A DNA stretch of 64,000 nt. Origin: Vibrio algarum (GTDB lineage Bacteria; Pseudomonadota; Gammaproteobacteria; Enterobacterales; Vibrionaceae). The stretch spans positions 372,001 to 436,000 of the forward strand of contig NZ_JAQLOI010000001.1 in assembly GCF_028204155.1 (NCBI RefSeq). Reading direction: 5' to 3'. The notes beneath the pieces were generated by a model. It saw nothing but the letters and a program-made list of their open reading frames with translations, did no database searches and had not been told where the DNA came from. Every line of letters begins with the position of its first letter. The stretch's first letter is position 1. Below are positions 48,906-57,183 of this stretch, in pieces. Both the position numbers and the translations under genes were made by a program.

Positions 48906-50458
48906 CTGATTATCGACTAGGTATCGATGTAGGTGGTACCAATACTGATGGCGTTATATTAGATAGTCAGCTTAACTGTGTGGCTAAAATAAAATCACCT
49001 ACAACAATCGATGTAGCGCAGGGTATCCATGATGCGATAGACGCATTGTTGACAATCAGTAAAATTCCAGCTGATCAGATAAAATATGCAATGTTGGGAA
49101 CAACCCAATGTACTAATGCGATCGTTGAAAGAAAAGGTCTTTGTAGAGTTGGGCATATTCGTGTTTGTTTACCGAGTGGGGATTCTCTTCCTCCCTTAAC
49201 TGGTTGGCCAGAAGGTTGGAGTCCTTACCTAGGTGAACATTTTTATATGGTTCACGGTGGATTAGAATTTAATGGTGAAGAAATAGCTGCTATCAACGAG
49301 CAAGAGATCCGAGATATTTGCTCGAAAATGATCGGTGAAGTTGAATCGATTTCAATTTCAGGTGTATTTTCAACGATAAAAAACGATCAAGAGATCGCCG
49401 TATCAAATATTGTAAAAGAAATAATGCCTGATGTTTCCATAACGCTTTCACATGAAATTGGAATGATGGGCCTATTAGAGCGGGAAAATGCCTCTATATT
49501 GAATGCAGCGCTTATTCCGTTGGCTAAAAAATTTACGCAAGGGTTTGCTGATGCGCTAGATAATTTTGGTTTGCATGCCAAACCATTATTTAGTCAAAAT
49601 GATGGGACATTAATTGATCAGTCGTCAATTGAAGCTCATCCAATTGTTACTATTGCTTGTGGGCCGACTAATTCATTGAGAGGTGGATGTCATTTATCTG
49701 GGCTCTCTGACGCCATTGTTATTGATGTTGGAGGAACAACGAGTGATTTGGGTGTGCTAGTTGACGGGTATCCTAGAGAGTCTTCTGTTTCTGCGAACGT
49801 TGGTGGCATATCAACTAATTTTAGAATGCCAGATATTTTAGCTGTAGGTATTGGTGGGGGAACTGTCATTAAGCAAAATGATGATGAGGTCATCATTGGA
49901 CCTGAAAGTGTTGCTTTCGAACTTACCCAAAAAGGCAGAGTATTCGGTGGAGATTCATTAACATTAACAGATATTGCTTTGCGCTTAGAGCGTTTTAGAT
50001 GGCAAGGTGAGCACAATGTTAATTTGGATTTAGTCCCACGTGATTTGTGTGAAAAAGTAGCGAAACAGCTTAGTACTGATATTGATATAGCGGTGGACTC
50101 AATTAAAACCTCTGACGATAATATTCCGGTAATCCTAGTAGGTGGTGGTAGTGCTATTTTGGATGATCACATTCAAGGCGCTAGTCGAGTTATTAGGCCA
50201 AAGCATTTTGAAGTGGCGAATGCTATTGGGGTAGCGATTGGTAAGATAGGAAGCAATGTAGAAAAAATAGCATCGACTCAAAATAGTACTCGTTCGGATA
50301 TTTTTGAAAGTTTGGTCAATATAGCGAAAAAACAAGCTGTGTTAGCAGGAGCAAGTGAGGACTCACTAACTGTTATATCACAGAGTGATATACCCCTTGC
50401 TTACATGGTTGATGAATCACATCACTTTAAAGTTAGAGTGGTTGGTGATCTTAATTAA
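48902..50458 (+). CDS. Hydantoinase/oxoprolinase family protein (HyuA-type)
   Basis: ASKHA-fold protein of 518 residues matching the HyuA/oxoprolinase N-terminal family, which opens cyclic amides with ATP. The N-terminal phosphate motif is LGIDVGGTNTDGVILD and the second is VIDVGGTTSDLGVL near 275; VGIGGGTVIK near 318 follows. There is no HyuB partner nearby: DUF917 takes that place. This short HyuA plus DUF917 arrangement is distinct from the classic HyuAB N-methylhydantoinase. The substrate is unknown. Confidence 0.85.
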   Translation: MTDYRLGIDVGGTNTDGVILDSQLNCVAKIKSPTTIDVAQGIHDAIDALLTISKIPADQIKYAMLGTTQCTNAIVERKGLCRVGHIRVCLPSGDSLPPLTGWPEGWSPYLGEHFYMVHGGLEFNGEEIAAINEQEIRDICSKMIGEVESISISGVFSTIKNDQEIAVSNIVKEIMPDVSITLSHEIGMMGLLERENASILNAALIPLAKKFTQGFADALDNFGLHAKPLFSQNDGTLIDQSSIEAHPIVTIACGPTNSLRGGCHLSGLSDAIVIDVGGTTSDLGVLVDGYPRESSVSANVGGISTNFRMPDILAVGIGGGTVIKQNDDEVIIGPESVAFELTQKGRVFGGDSLTLTDIALRLERFRWQGEHNVNLDLVPRDLCEKVAKQLSTDIDIAVDSIKTSDDNIPVILVGGGSAILDDHIQGASRVIRPKHFEVANAIGVAIGKIGSNVEKIASTQNSTRSDIFESLVNIAKKQAVLAGASEDSLTVISQSDIPLAYMVDESHHFKVRVVGDLN

Positions 50459-50474
50459 CTTTTGTGCAACCTAA

Positions 50475-50505
50475 GAAAAGAGTCGTGTAAATAACGACTC
50501 TTTTC
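50475..50505 (+). terminator. Bidirectional terminator between the HyuA gene and mnmE
   Basis: GAAAAGAGTCG (50475-50485) pairs with CGACTCTTTTC (50495-50505) over a nine-base loop. It closes the accessory operon on the plus strand and lies 14 bases past the mnmE stop on the minus strand. Confidence 0.82.
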
Positions 50506-50519
50506 TATGTAATGACGTA

Positions 50520-51881
50520 CTATTTTCCAATACAGAATGATGAAAAAATTCGGCCTAATAGATCATCTGAGCTAAATTCACCAGTAATTTCATTTAGATG
50601 CTGCTGAGTTATTCTTAATTCTTCAGCAAGAATTTCTCCAGCCATATAGCCTTCGAGTTGCTGCTTACCTATATTAAGGTGGTCGGCTGCCTTATTCAGT
50701 GCATCCAAATGACGCCTACGTGCCATAAAACCGCCTTCGTTGTTTCCGGTAAAACCCATGCACTCTTTTAAATGATTTCGTAGTGATTCAACACCTTCAC
50801 CAGTTTTAGCGGATAATCGAATAAGAGTAGGATCGTTAACATGGCAAATACCAAGCGTTTCATTAGTTTGATCCGCTTTATTTCTGATTACTGTCATTCC
50901 AATTTTATGAGGCAGGCGATCGATGAAATCTGGCCAAATTTCTTTGGGATCGGTGGCATCAGTGGTTGTACCATCCACCATAAAGAGAACTCTATCCGCC
51001 TGAGATATCTCTTCCCAAGCTCTATTTATTCCAATCCTTTCAACCTCATCAGAGGCATCTCTAAGACCGGCTGTGTCGATAATATGTAAAGGCATACCAT
51101 CAATATGAATATGCTCTCGTAATACATCGCGGGTGGTTCCGGCTATATCTGTTACGATGGCAGAATCTTTTCCAGAAAGAGCGTTTAGAAGGCTTGATTT
51201 ACCTGCATTTGGCCTTCCTGCAATCACAACTTTCATACCTTCTCGCATAATAGAACCTTGGTTTGCTTCTGCTCTAACCGCTTCCAAATTATCAATTATG
51301 TTTTGTAAGTCAGTACTTACTTTACCGTCAGCTAGGAAGTCAATTTCTTCTTCTGGGAAATCAATAGCAGCTTCTACATAAATTCTTAAGTAGATCAAAG
51401 AATCCACTAAGGTATTTATTTTTTTAGAAAATTGACCTTGTAGAGACTGAAGTGCAGATTTTGCTGCTTGCTCTGAACTCGCGTCTATCAGATCGGCAAT
51501 AGCTTCCGCTTGGGTTAGATCCATTTTATCGTTCATAAAAGCGCGTTCAGAGAACTCACCAGGACGAGCAGGACGGAGCCCTTCTATTTTTAGGATACGT
51601 TTGATAAGCATATCCATGACGACAGGGCCACCGTGCCCTTGAAGCTCGAGAACATCTTCTCCAGTAAATGAATGTGGATTAGGAAAATAAAGTGCTATCC
51701 CTTGATCCAATTCAATTCCATCTTCTGATTTGAAGGGAATATATTCCGCGTAACGGGGTTTAAGTGTTTTACCCGTAACCTCTATAGCTACCTGACAAGC
51801 TTTAGGTCCTGAAACTCTTATAATACCGACACCACCACGTCCGGGCGCGGTAGCTTGAGCGACAATAGTATCTGTGGTCAT
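50520..51881 (-). CDS. mnmE: tRNA modification GTPase MnmE
   Basis: GTPase partner of MnmG in wobble-uridine modification (formerly TrmE). It is 453 residues (E. coli 454) from the start MTTDTIVAQATAPGRGGVG; seven extra upstream codons in the frame are not conserved. The folate-binding N-terminal domain is followed by a G domain with GRPNAGKSSLLNAL near 223, DIAGTTRD near 248, DTAGLRDA near 269 and NKAD near 333. The C-terminal CIGK motif supplies the conserved cysteine. Confidence 0.97.
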   Translation of the reverse strand: MTTDTIVAQATAPGRGGVGIIRVSGPKACQVAIEVTGKTLKPRYAEYIPFKSEDGIELDQGIALYFPNPHSFTGEDVLELQGHGGPVVMDMLIKRILKIEGLRPARPGEFSERAFMNDKMDLTQAEAIADLIDASSEQAAKSALQSLQGQFSKKINTLVDSLIYLRIYVEAAIDFPEEEIDFLADGKVSTDLQNIIDNLEAVRAEANQGSIMREGMKVVIAGRPNAGKSSLLNALSGKDSAIVTDIAGTTRDVLREHIHIDGMPLHIIDTAGLRDASDEVERIGINRAWEEISQADRVLFMVDGTTTDATDPKEIWPDFIDRLPHKIGMTVIRNKADQTNETLGICHVNDPTLIRLSAKTGEGVESLRNHLKECMGFTGNNEGGFMARRRHLDALNKAADHLNIGKQQLEGYMAGEILAEELRITQQHLNEITGEFSSDDLLGRIFSSFCIGK

Positions 51882-52063
51882 AGTATTTCCTACTTGATAC
51901 AAAGAACAACATTATATGGCTGGGTGACTTCTTTGATCAGGTGTCTGTTACAGCTATATGGCTGCGACAGTCAAATTTACAGGGAAGTATTTACAGCGAC
52001 CTGAACAAAGGTATTACTCTGTTAATCAGGATCCGAATAAGTAAATTGTAATCAGCTAAAAAC

Positions 52064-52089
52064 AAAAAGGCGACCTTTAGGCCGCCTTT
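52064..52089 (-). terminator. Terminator after yidC
   Basis: On the minus strand AAAGGCGGCC and GGTCGCCTTT pair (one wobble) over four bases, followed by a T run. It nearly duplicates the terminator after atpC. Confidence 0.8.
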
Positions 52090-52107
52090 CTTAATATTTA
52101 TTCATTC

Positions 52108-53730
52108 TTATTTAGAATGTAAGCCTTTCTTTTCCAAGTTTCTATAGATTAAAGTCTGTTGGATAAGTGTCACTACGTTCGAAACCAACCAGTAAAGAAC
52201 CAAACCAGAAGGGAAGAACAGGAAGAAACCTGTAAACATGATAGGCATAAACGTCATGATCTTCTGTTGCATTGGGTCGGTAACGGTTGTTGGGCTCATC
52301 TTCTGAATCAAGAACATACTACCACCCATTAATAAAGGCAGGATGTAATACGGGTCTTGAGCTGAAAGGTCGGTAATCCATAAGAAGAATGGAGAATGAC
52401 GCAGTTCAACGGATTCCATTAGTGACCAGTACAAAGAAATGAAGATAGGCATTTGAAGGAAGATAGGTAAACAACCACCAAGTGGGTTTACTTTCTCTTT
52501 CTTATACAATTCCATCATTTCTTGGCTCATACGCTGACGGTCATCACCGATTCGTTCACGCATGGCTGCCAACTTAGGTTGCAGCATACGCATTTTAGCC
52601 ATAGAGGTATATTGCGCTTTCGTTAGCGGGTACATCGCACCACGAACAATGAAAGTTAGGATCATAATAGATAGACCCCAGTTCACTACAACGCTCTGAA
52701 TCATAGAGAGTAACCAGTGAAGAGGCTTCGCAATAAACCATAACCAACCATAGTCGACAACGAGGTCTAAACTAGGAGCAACGGCAGCCATCTCTTTTTG
52801 CAGTTTTGGACCAACCCATAATGTTGCTTCAAGTTGTGCTTTCTCACCATTCGCAACGGTTGTATTTGGCATACGAACGCCAATATCACCTAGGTTGCCA
52901 ATCACGCGAGTATAAAGGCTTGAACCTGGAGCTTCACGAGGAATCCATGCTGTTGCGAAATAGTGCTCAAGCATCGCTGCCCAACCTTGACCTTCTGGTA
53001 AATTGATAGAAAGGTTACGGTCTTGCATATCATCGAAACTGTATTTCTTATAACGGGTATCTTGGCTAGAGTATGCTCCGCCACGATAAGTTGGCATGGT
53101 CAAGCTACCACCATCATCCATTACATTTTGACGAAGATGTGCATACATACCAAAAGTAGCGTTGTTACCCGATTGGTTATCAATATCGTAACTAACATCA
53201 ATATCGTATTGACCACGTTTTAGAACGAAGGTTTTAACGTAATTAATGCCACTAACAGAATATGTAAGTGGTACGCGCAGTTCATCTTGATCATCATTCA
53301 TTACAAAGGTATCAGAAGATACATTGTAGTTTGGACGACTAGTACTGCTTAAATCTATGCCCTGTGGACCAACCAAACCGCTTTGTGCAATGTAGGTATG
53401 ATCTACATCGCTTTTAAGAAGAGTAAATCGTTCTTCAGAATCTTCTTCTTTTGCGTATTCGTTTAATTGTGCAGAAACAACATCACCACCAAAAGTATCA
53501 ATTGACAGAGTTAACACGTCAGTTGTTACAGTGATGAGTTTTGCTGATGAACTTTGCTGAGGCGCAGCGTCAAGGTCATTAGCAATTGATGGTGCAGGTA
53601 AAGTACCGTTATTTTGTGCCTGTTCTAATCGCTGTGGTGCTTGTGGGTTCTTTTCAACTTGCCATTGTTGATATAGTAAAAAAGAAACCAGTGCCAAAGC
53701 GATAAGCAGGATATTACGTTGAGAATCCAT
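52108..53730 (-). CDS. yidC: Membrane protein insertase YidC
   Basis: Inserts and folds inner-membrane proteins, alone or with SecYEG. It is 540 residues (E. coli 548). An N-terminal signal anchor (ILLIALALVSFLLY) is followed by a large periplasmic beta domain to about residue 330. The conserved five-helix core then includes LGGCLPIFLQMPIFISLYW and PTTVTDPMQQKIMTFMP. It is the last gene of the rpmH-rnpA-yidD-yidC cluster. Confidence 0.97.
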   Translation of the reverse strand: MDSQRNILLIALALVSFLLYQQWQVEKNPQAPQRLEQAQNNGTLPAPSIANDLDAAPQQSSSAKLITVTTDVLTLSIDTFGGDVVSAQLNEYAKEEDSEERFTLLKSDVDHTYIAQSGLVGPQGIDLSSTSRPNYNVSSDTFVMNDDQDELRVPLTYSVSGINYVKTFVLKRGQYDIDVSYDIDNQSGNNATFGMYAHLRQNVMDDGGSLTMPTYRGGAYSSQDTRYKKYSFDDMQDRNLSINLPEGQGWAAMLEHYFATAWIPREAPGSSLYTRVIGNLGDIGVRMPNTTVANGEKAQLEATLWVGPKLQKEMAAVAPSLDLVVDYGWLWFIAKPLHWLLSMIQSVVVNWGLSIMILTFIVRGAMYPLTKAQYTSMAKMRMLQPKLAAMRERIGDDRQRMSQEMMELYKKEKVNPLGGCLPIFLQMPIFISLYWSLMESVELRHSPFFLWITDLSAQDPYYILPLLMGGSMFLIQKMSPTTVTDPMQQKIMTFMPIMFTGFFLFFPSGLVLYWLVSNVVTLIQQTLIYRNLEKKGLHSK

Positions 53731-53732
53731 CG

Positions 53733-53990
53733 TTAATTGTCTCTGTCTTTATCTTGGTTCGGTGGAACGGGGTCGAAACCCCCTTCGTTCAAAGGGTGGC
53801 ATTTTAATAGACGTTTGCCAGATAACCAACAACCTTTTACAAAACCGTGCAATTTTATTGCTTCAACAGCATAAGTTGAGCACGTTGGTGTAAAGCGGCA
53901 GCGTGGGCCAATAAGCGGACTAATTGCCCACTTATATATATAAATCAAGCCGATAGCTAACCACGAGAAGGGCGAGAAAGGCGATGCCAT
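53733..53990 (-). CDS. yidD: Membrane protein insertion efficiency factor YidD
   Basis: An 85-residue amphipathic protein (E. coli 85) that aids YidC-dependent insertion. The signature GPRCRFTPTCSTYAVEAI and the C-terminal LLKCHPLNEGGFDPVP are present. It overlaps the end of rnpA by 34 bases and precedes yidC by two, so expression is coupled on both sides. Confidence 0.95.
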   Translation of the reverse strand: MASPFSPFSWLAIGLIYIYKWAISPLIGPRCRFTPTCSTYAVEAIKLHGFVKGCWLSGKRLLKCHPLNEGGFDPVPPNQDKDRDN

Positions 53991-54312
53991 AGTTTTTCTA
54001 ATAATTTAAACATTTCTTCATTGCTCAAGTCTTGAGCACTCTTTTTCGCGATGACAACAAAATCTTTATTTGGAAGTTGATGTTGAATGGTTCTAAAGCT
54101 CTCTCGGGTAAGGCGTTTAAAGCGATTTCGGCCAACAGCGGTTTTAATCTGCTTTTTGGGTACGGCTAAACCTAAGCGAGGATGAGAAAGAGAATTGTTA
54201 CGAGCAATAATAGTGAAATGGGGGAGCCTGCACGATGTGCTTGCTGGAATACATTTTTATAATGCTCGGGAGTTAACAGACGTAACTCCCGATTGAACGC
54301 GTACGGATTCAA
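53957..54312 (-). pseudogene. rnpA: RNase P protein component, frame broken at a G5 run
   Basis: Protein subunit of RNase P, needed to mature tRNA 5' ends and essential in bacteria. The reading starts at TTG (54312) as NPYAFNRELRLLTPEHY, the Vibrio form, and breaks at the run 54220-54224 after HRAGSP. One added base restores HFTIIARNNSLSHPRLGLAVPKK and the RNR signature block GRNRFKRLTRESFR. The end is LSRPSRG, 118 residues in all. Because the gene is essential, a missing base in the sequence is much likelier than a real mutation. It starts 12 bases after the rpmH stop. Confidence 0.9.
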
Positions 54313-54324
54313 AATAATCGCGAA

Positions 54325-54459
54325 TTATTTTGAAAGGCGCGCACGGCCTTTAGCACGACGTGCATTAATTGTCTTACGACCGTTCTTAGTTGCCATGCGT
54401 GCACGGAAACCGTGAGAGCGCTTGCGCTTAAGAACTGAAGGTTGAAAAGTGCGTTTCAT
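54325..54459 (-). CDS. rpmH: 50S ribosomal protein L34
   Basis: A 44-residue highly basic protein starting MKRTFQPSVLKRKRSHGFR and ending RAKGRARLSK, typical of L34 in length and sequence. It is the first gene of the rpmH-rnpA-yidD-yidC operon, with a clear promoter about 90 bases upstream and AAGG before the start. Confidence 0.98.
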   Translation of the reverse strand: MKRTFQPSVLKRKRSHGFRARMATKNGRKTINARRAKGRARLSK

Positions 54460-54548
54460 GATAATACCTTTACTGATCAGTAGTTTATAGGTTCTTGTTA
54501 AACCCGGCGTGGAACTAAATATTCGACGCCTCTCAACAAAGAGGCGGA

Positions 54549-54577
54549 ATTGTAATCACTGACTTCTAAAGAGTCAA
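54549..54577 (-). promoter_or_regulatory. rpmH operon promoter
   Basis: Minus-strand -35 TTGACT (54572-54577), a 17-base spacer and -10 TACAAT (54549-54554). The predicted transcript would begin with a hairpin, CGCCTCT/AGAGGCG, at 54527-54546. Confidence 0.75.
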
Positions 54578-54653
54578 TAACTGTTAAGCTTTTAAAGGCT
54601 ATTTTATTCCGGTCGACGGATTATACGTAGTGTGGGTTAAATCTCAAGGATCT

Positions 54654-55391
54654 TTATTGGATCCCAACATTTTTTAAAAACTTTTTGAGCCTAATATCTT
54701 GTGGATTACCAAATATATCCTGTGGATTACCTTGCTCGACAATTTTGCCTTCGGCCATAAATATTACCCTGTCCGCGACTTCTTTAGCGAATTGCATCTC
54801 ATGAGTGACGATCAACATCGTTTGATGTTTCGTTGCTAACTGTTTCATTAAGCTAAGAACTTCACCAACCCATTCAGGATCGAGAGCAGATGTTGGTTCA
54901 TCAAACAACAATAGTTCAGGCTGAAGCGCCATTGCTCTACCAATACCGACGCGCTGTTGTTGACCACCAGAAAGTGCGGCAGGATAACTATCCGATTTAT
55001 CGCCTAAACCTATGTCATCTAGAATCTGTTGTGAACGATTGTAAGCTTGCTCTTTACTCCATCCTCGGACAGTTACTAATCCTTCTGCTATATTCTGTTT
55101 AGCCGTTAAGTGCGAAAAAAGTGCGTAGTTTTGAAAAACAAAGGCTGTTTTTTTACGCAGAGCGAGTACTTCTGCCTTAGTATGGTTTTCAACATTGACA
55201 GAAACATCATCGATAGTGATCTTGCCTTTATCCGCGTTTTCTAGAAAGTTAACACAGCGAAGCAGAGTCGATTTTCCAGTACCGCTTGATCCTATTACAA
55301 CGATTATTTCGCCTTGTTTAATTTCTATGTCTATACCTGAAAGAACGGATGACGTACCAAAGCTCTTGTGGATATTCTCTAACTTGATCAT
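54654..55391 (-). CDS. Amino-acid ABC transporter, ATP-binding protein
   Basis: GlnQ-like polar amino acid transport ATPase of 245 residues. Walker A is GSSGTGKST near 34, the Q loop lies in AFVFQNYALFSHLTA, the signature is LSGGQQQRVGIGRA near 140, and Walker B LLLFDEPTSALDP near 160. The switch histidine is in IVTHEM. Its ATG overlaps the permease stop by four bases. The system is permease plus binding protein plus this ATPase. Confidence 0.94.
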   Translation of the reverse strand: MIKLENIHKSFGTSSVLSGIDIEIKQGEIIVVIGSSGTGKSTLLRCVNFLENADKGKITIDDVSVNVENHTKAEVLALRKKTAFVFQNYALFSHLTAKQNIAEGLVTVRGWSKEQAYNRSQQILDDIGLGDKSDSYPAALSGGQQQRVGIGRAMALQPELLLFDEPTSALDPEWVGEVLSLMKQLATKHQTMLIVTHEMQFAKEVADRVIFMAEGKIVEQGNPQDIFGNPQDIRLKKFLKNVGIQ

Positions 55392-56062
55392 CTTTGATAT
55401 GCCTTATTAAGTTTAAATTCAGCCCATATTTGTATACGAGTTAGAATCACAACCACTCCCCAATAGATAAGAGCCACGGCTAAGAAGGCCTCAAAGAACC
55501 GGAAACTAGACGCTGCTTCCATCTGTGCTTTCGCCATTATTTCTGCAACACCTAATGTGAAAGCTAATGATGTTGATTTAATCATATCGATAAAATAATT
55601 CATCAGGGATGGTAAAGCGACGCGAGTGGCTTGAGGTAAAATTATTCTGCGCATCGCCTGACTGGTTGTCATACCAACAGAGAGACTTGCTTCCATCTGA
55701 CTTCTATCAATACCAATAATTGCGGCACGTATACTTTCCGCCATATAAGCAGAAAAATGTAAGCTCAGCCCAATAATTGCAGCTGTAAATGCGTCGATTC
55801 CGACCAAAATAGGGAATACTTGTGGTAATCCGTAATAAAGTAAAAATAGCTGTACTAATAAAGGGGTTCCACGGAAAAAACTTATATACAGCTGACTGAG
55901 CTGATCCAGTACAGGAACCTTAAATACTCTAATGTTGGCAATAAAAATTGACAAAATTAGAGAGAAAAACAGTCCCCAAACTGCCATTTCTAAGGTGGTA
56001 CCTAAGTATTTGAATAGAATGGGTAGCAGTTCTAGCATGTAGTTAAAATCAAAAGACATCAA
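55388..56062 (-). CDS. Amino-acid ABC transporter, permease protein
   Basis: Inner-membrane HisM/GlnP-family permease of 224 residues, with about five hydrophobic segments. The cytoplasmic coupling loop EASLSVGMTTSQAMRRIILPQATRVALP (quoted in part: QAMRRIILPQA) near 135-160 is diagnostic. A single permease gene implies a homodimer. It has no recognisable substrate preference. Confidence 0.93.
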   Translation of the reverse strand: MMSFDFNYMLELLPILFKYLGTTLEMAVWGLFFSLILSIFIANIRVFKVPVLDQLSQLYISFFRGTPLLVQLFLLYYGLPQVFPILVGIDAFTAAIIGLSLHFSAYMAESIRAAIIGIDRSQMEASLSVGMTTSQAMRRIILPQATRVALPSLMNYFIDMIKSTSLAFTLGVAEIMAKAQMEAASSFRFFEAFLAVALIYWGVVVILTRIQIWAEFKLNKAYQR

Positions 56063-56091
56063 AGGTTCCTAACTGTATAAATTAACTGATT

Positions 56092-56850
56092 TTATTTTTT
56101 AGTTATGTCAGCGTTAAACCACTTTAGAGATATCGCTTTAAGTGTACCGTCAGCACGCATATCTGCTAATGTCTTATTTACGTCGGCTTGAAGTTTAGTT
56201 CCATTCTCGTTTTTAACAAATGGCCATGCATTCTCAATCGTTTCAAAAGGCTGGCCTGCTAGCTGTAAAGGCAATCCTGTTTTCTTGATAACTTCAAGTA
56301 CAGAAAGTCTATCCATAACGAAGGCATCTGCTCTGCCTAGAGCAACGTCATGCTCAATACCAGTGTCATAGGTTTTGATGTTTATTTTATTGTTTTTGTC
56401 GTAATCACGTAAAAGTTGTTCAAAATTAGAACCAAGGTTAACAGCAACGGTTTTACCATCTAAATCTTCTATTCCTTGAATATCATCTCTACCTTTGCGC
56501 ACTGCTATTTGGGCACCATCAATAACATAGGGGTCAGCGAACAAATATTTAGCCTCACGTACATCAGTAATCGTTATTTGATTAGAAATAGTGTCAATAC
56601 GACCTGTTTCTAATAGACCAAAAAGACCCGAAAAGTTTGCTGTGACGTACTCAACGTTATAATCGTTTCTACGACCAATTTCGTCCCATAGGTCAACTTC
56701 GAAACCTTGAAGTTTGTCTTGTTTTACAAAGGTAAATGGAAAGTATCTACCTGACATACCTACTTTTACGTCCGTTGTAGCATAAGCTACTTGAATGGAA
56801 GAAGTGGCTAGGGCAAAAATTGTGAATAAGTTTCTTAACCAGTGTTTCAT
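56092..56850 (-). CDS. Amino-acid ABC transporter, periplasmic binding protein
   Basis: Solute-binding protein (SBP_bac_3 family) of 252 residues with a signal peptide cut near VAYA-TTDV. The mature start has the GRYFPFTF and GFEVDLWDEIGRR blocks, typical of the cystine/polar-amino-acid group (FliY/TcyJ-like). The exact ligand cannot be fixed from sequence. It is first in the operon, 29 bases before the permease, divergent from dnaA. Confidence 0.92.
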   Translation of the reverse strand: MKHWLRNLFTIFALATSSIQVAYATTDVKVGMSGRYFPFTFVKQDKLQGFEVDLWDEIGRRNDYNVEYVTANFSGLFGLLETGRIDTISNQITITDVREAKYLFADPYVIDGAQIAVRKGRDDIQGIEDLDGKTVAVNLGSNFEQLLRDYDKNNKINIKTYDTGIEHDVALGRADAFVMDRLSVLEVIKKTGLPLQLAGQPFETIENAWPFVKNENGTKLQADVNKTLADMRADGTLKAISLKWFNADITKK

Positions 56851-57183
56851 TCTATAAAATCCTCTATATTTGATAGGTTGGATGTTACTGGTAAAGCGAG
56901 TTATAAATAAAATAACCAGATGTTATTAGAAATAACCAAGTGATTTGTCCCCAACAATCGATCTTCCTGTGAGTATTGGGGATAACTAAAAAAGATCTTA
57001 TATTATGGTAAGTTAGGTCAACTATTTTGGGGTTAAATCTGTGGGTATTTGGTATATAAAATAATTAAATGTGAATAACTTCGATCTTATTCACTGGATC
57101 TGCGATCATTTGCTGGAGATCTTCTCTTACAAAGAGTAAAATTGCCGTCCTTTTCCAACTCATAAAATAATAGTGGGGTCACA
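56851..57183 (+). promoter_or_regulatory. dnaA upstream region with DnaA-box-overlapped promoter
   Basis: A candidate dnaA promoter has -35 TTGGGG (56976-56981), a 17-base spacer and -10 TATATT (56999-57004). TGGGGATAA at 56977-56985 is, on the minus strand, TTATCCCCA, one base from the perfect DnaA box TTATCCACA, and covers the -35, which fits DnaA autorepression. Several GATC sites lie between it and the start codon. The promoter of the divergent ABC operon must also lie here but is not clear. Confidence 0.6.
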
